This document shows positions 39,195 through 39,943 of a stretch of 39,943 nucleotides of DNA, piece after piece. The notes below the pieces were generated by a model. The model was given only the letters and a program-made list of their open reading frames with translations, searched no databases and was not told the origin of the DNA. Origin of the DNA: Myxococcales bacterium (GTDB lineage: Bacteria; Myxococcota_A; Bradymonadia; UBA4248); NCBI GenBank assembly GCA_004554395.1, contig SFMP01000207.1:1-39943 (forward strand), written 5' to 3'. How positions within the stretch are numbered: the first letter of the stretch is position 1; every line of letters starts with the position of its first letter. A program made the translations under genes and the position numbers.

Positions 39195-39943
39195 TCAGAA
39201 TTCCTCCCTTATGCTGCTCATGTCTATATTGGCCATTGCATCTTCAGTCAAAACAATGCTAATTCCTTGTTCTGGTTGAAAGTGGCTTCCCCTTAGAGTA
39301 CAAAGTATGCATTTTAACATCTCGGTATAGTTTTTCTGTGGCATACCAGCAATATTGTTATTCCCGATCCAATCAGAGGAAGTACTATATGTTTCGCCGC
39401 ATATACTCTTCTCATTTCCGACCACATGCGAATTAGCATCTGCTCATACTCGCCAATCTCAATGAAAGCACGATTCTGCTTATCGAAGTGAGAAAAGGAA
39501 AGCATAAGGAAATCATTGTAAGAAATTAGTCTTCCAAGGGGGAATACCGTCTTGCCGCCAATAGTTTTTGGCTTTAATTCTGATGCATCGTTTTGAGCTG
39601 TCAATATGGTATCGTTTAGAGCCTTCAAATCTTTGACATAGGAGTCAATCATTTTGCCATTAAGGGAGTTGTGCGCAATAATTACATCATCCACTTGTGT
39701 GTCGTATCGATCATTAAAAGGAATGACTTTCCAACCTTTTTCTGCAAACAAATCTCCCGTCTTTATTTCAACGGGTTTCCCGTTGATAGATGTTTTATAT
39801 GATTTGTGAGCAAATGAGCGTATTACAGCATAGATTATTCCAGAAAGAACAATGAAAACGACAACTAATATCAATCCCCATTTCCACCATTGCCATTGAG
39901 GATTTATATCCTTGACGGTATAGCCCCAAACACCTGCGATTGT
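39195..39943 (-). pseudogene. thsA: ThsA-like membrane-macro effector, frameshifted and cut by the window edge
   Basis: The frame is open past the right end of the window, so the N-terminus is missing. The visible part has a transmembrane helix (WGLILVVVFIVLSGIIYAVI), then a macro domain of the Thoeris ThsA type: SINGKPVEIKTGDLFAEKGW, VIPFNDRYDTQVDDVIIAHNS, FPLGRLISYNDFLMLSFSHFD, EYEQMLIRMWSEMRRVYA, HIVLPLIGSGI. After GSGI the domain continues in the -1 frame (NNNIAGMPQKNYTEMLKCIL ... ISIVL), so one base is missing, or the ribosome shifts, at about 39359-39365. The second frame ends at 39195 and runs straight into the first TIR gene. In known Thoeris systems of this class the macro domain binds the TIR-made ADP-ribose signal and the membrane part kills the cell. 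The frameshift may be real decay or a sequencing error. Confidence 0.8.

Overview
The window reads as chromosome from an anaerobic, fermentative Gram-negative bacterium, most likely of the Myxococcota / former Deltaproteobacteria. Three things point there: the protein kinase has the HRDVSPPNIL catalytic loop common in that group, there are many large secreted lipoproteins with Cys-rich repeats, and nifU-nifS, pta and the [FeFe]-hydrogenase maturase gene hydE are present. This placement is an inference from motifs and style. No rRNA or tRNA gene was seen.

Layout. 1-4335: the end of an sbcC-like gene, then an iron-sulfur block (nifU, nifS, an Fe-S 23S rRNA uracil methyltransferase) closed by an intrinsic terminator. 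4447-9023: a STAS-domain membrane-anchored protein, a degenerate ADP-ribosylglycohydrolase and an exported M61-like metallopeptidase preceded by a tract almost free of G. 9177-14287, minus strand: a TPP riboswitch under a recognisable promoter controls an outer-membrane beta-barrel gene and a lipoprotein gene. Behind them lie a second lipoprotein, a very small ORF and an M20 amidohydrolase. 14464-17449: pta and hydE. 17634-17972: a tandem 36-bp array and related palindromes. 18139-21654: a 1171-aa surface lipoprotein with a phosphoesterase domain. 21753-29643, minus strand: thrS with a 37-codon basic protein gene and a strong promoter, a HEAT-repeat exported protein, and an mpl / Ser-Thr kinase / HD-hydrolase operon. 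29910-32227: groES and groEL, separated by about 400 bp of palindromic repeats. 32742-37897: a cation/proton antiporter, a lipoprotein and a membrane-anchored endonuclease/exonuclease/phosphatase protein.

The right end (about 38,050-39,943) is visibly more AT-rich and looks acquired. It carries a Thoeris-type anti-phage locus of the membrane-macro kind: a ThsA-like protein running off the window, followed by two different ThsB-like TIR proteins. The ThsA reading frame is broken once inside the macro domain.

The most unusual signals are these. (1) A TPP riboswitch sits in front of an outer-membrane protein and a lipoprotein instead of thiamin biosynthesis genes, suggesting an undescribed surface system for thiamin or its precursors. 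(2) A family of bulged hairpins shares a TATT...AATA-C core with covarying stems at three loci, once amplified into six tandem copies. (3) The Thoeris locus has two TIRs, one with a Cys/His insertion. (4) GroEL ends in a Cys-rich tail.
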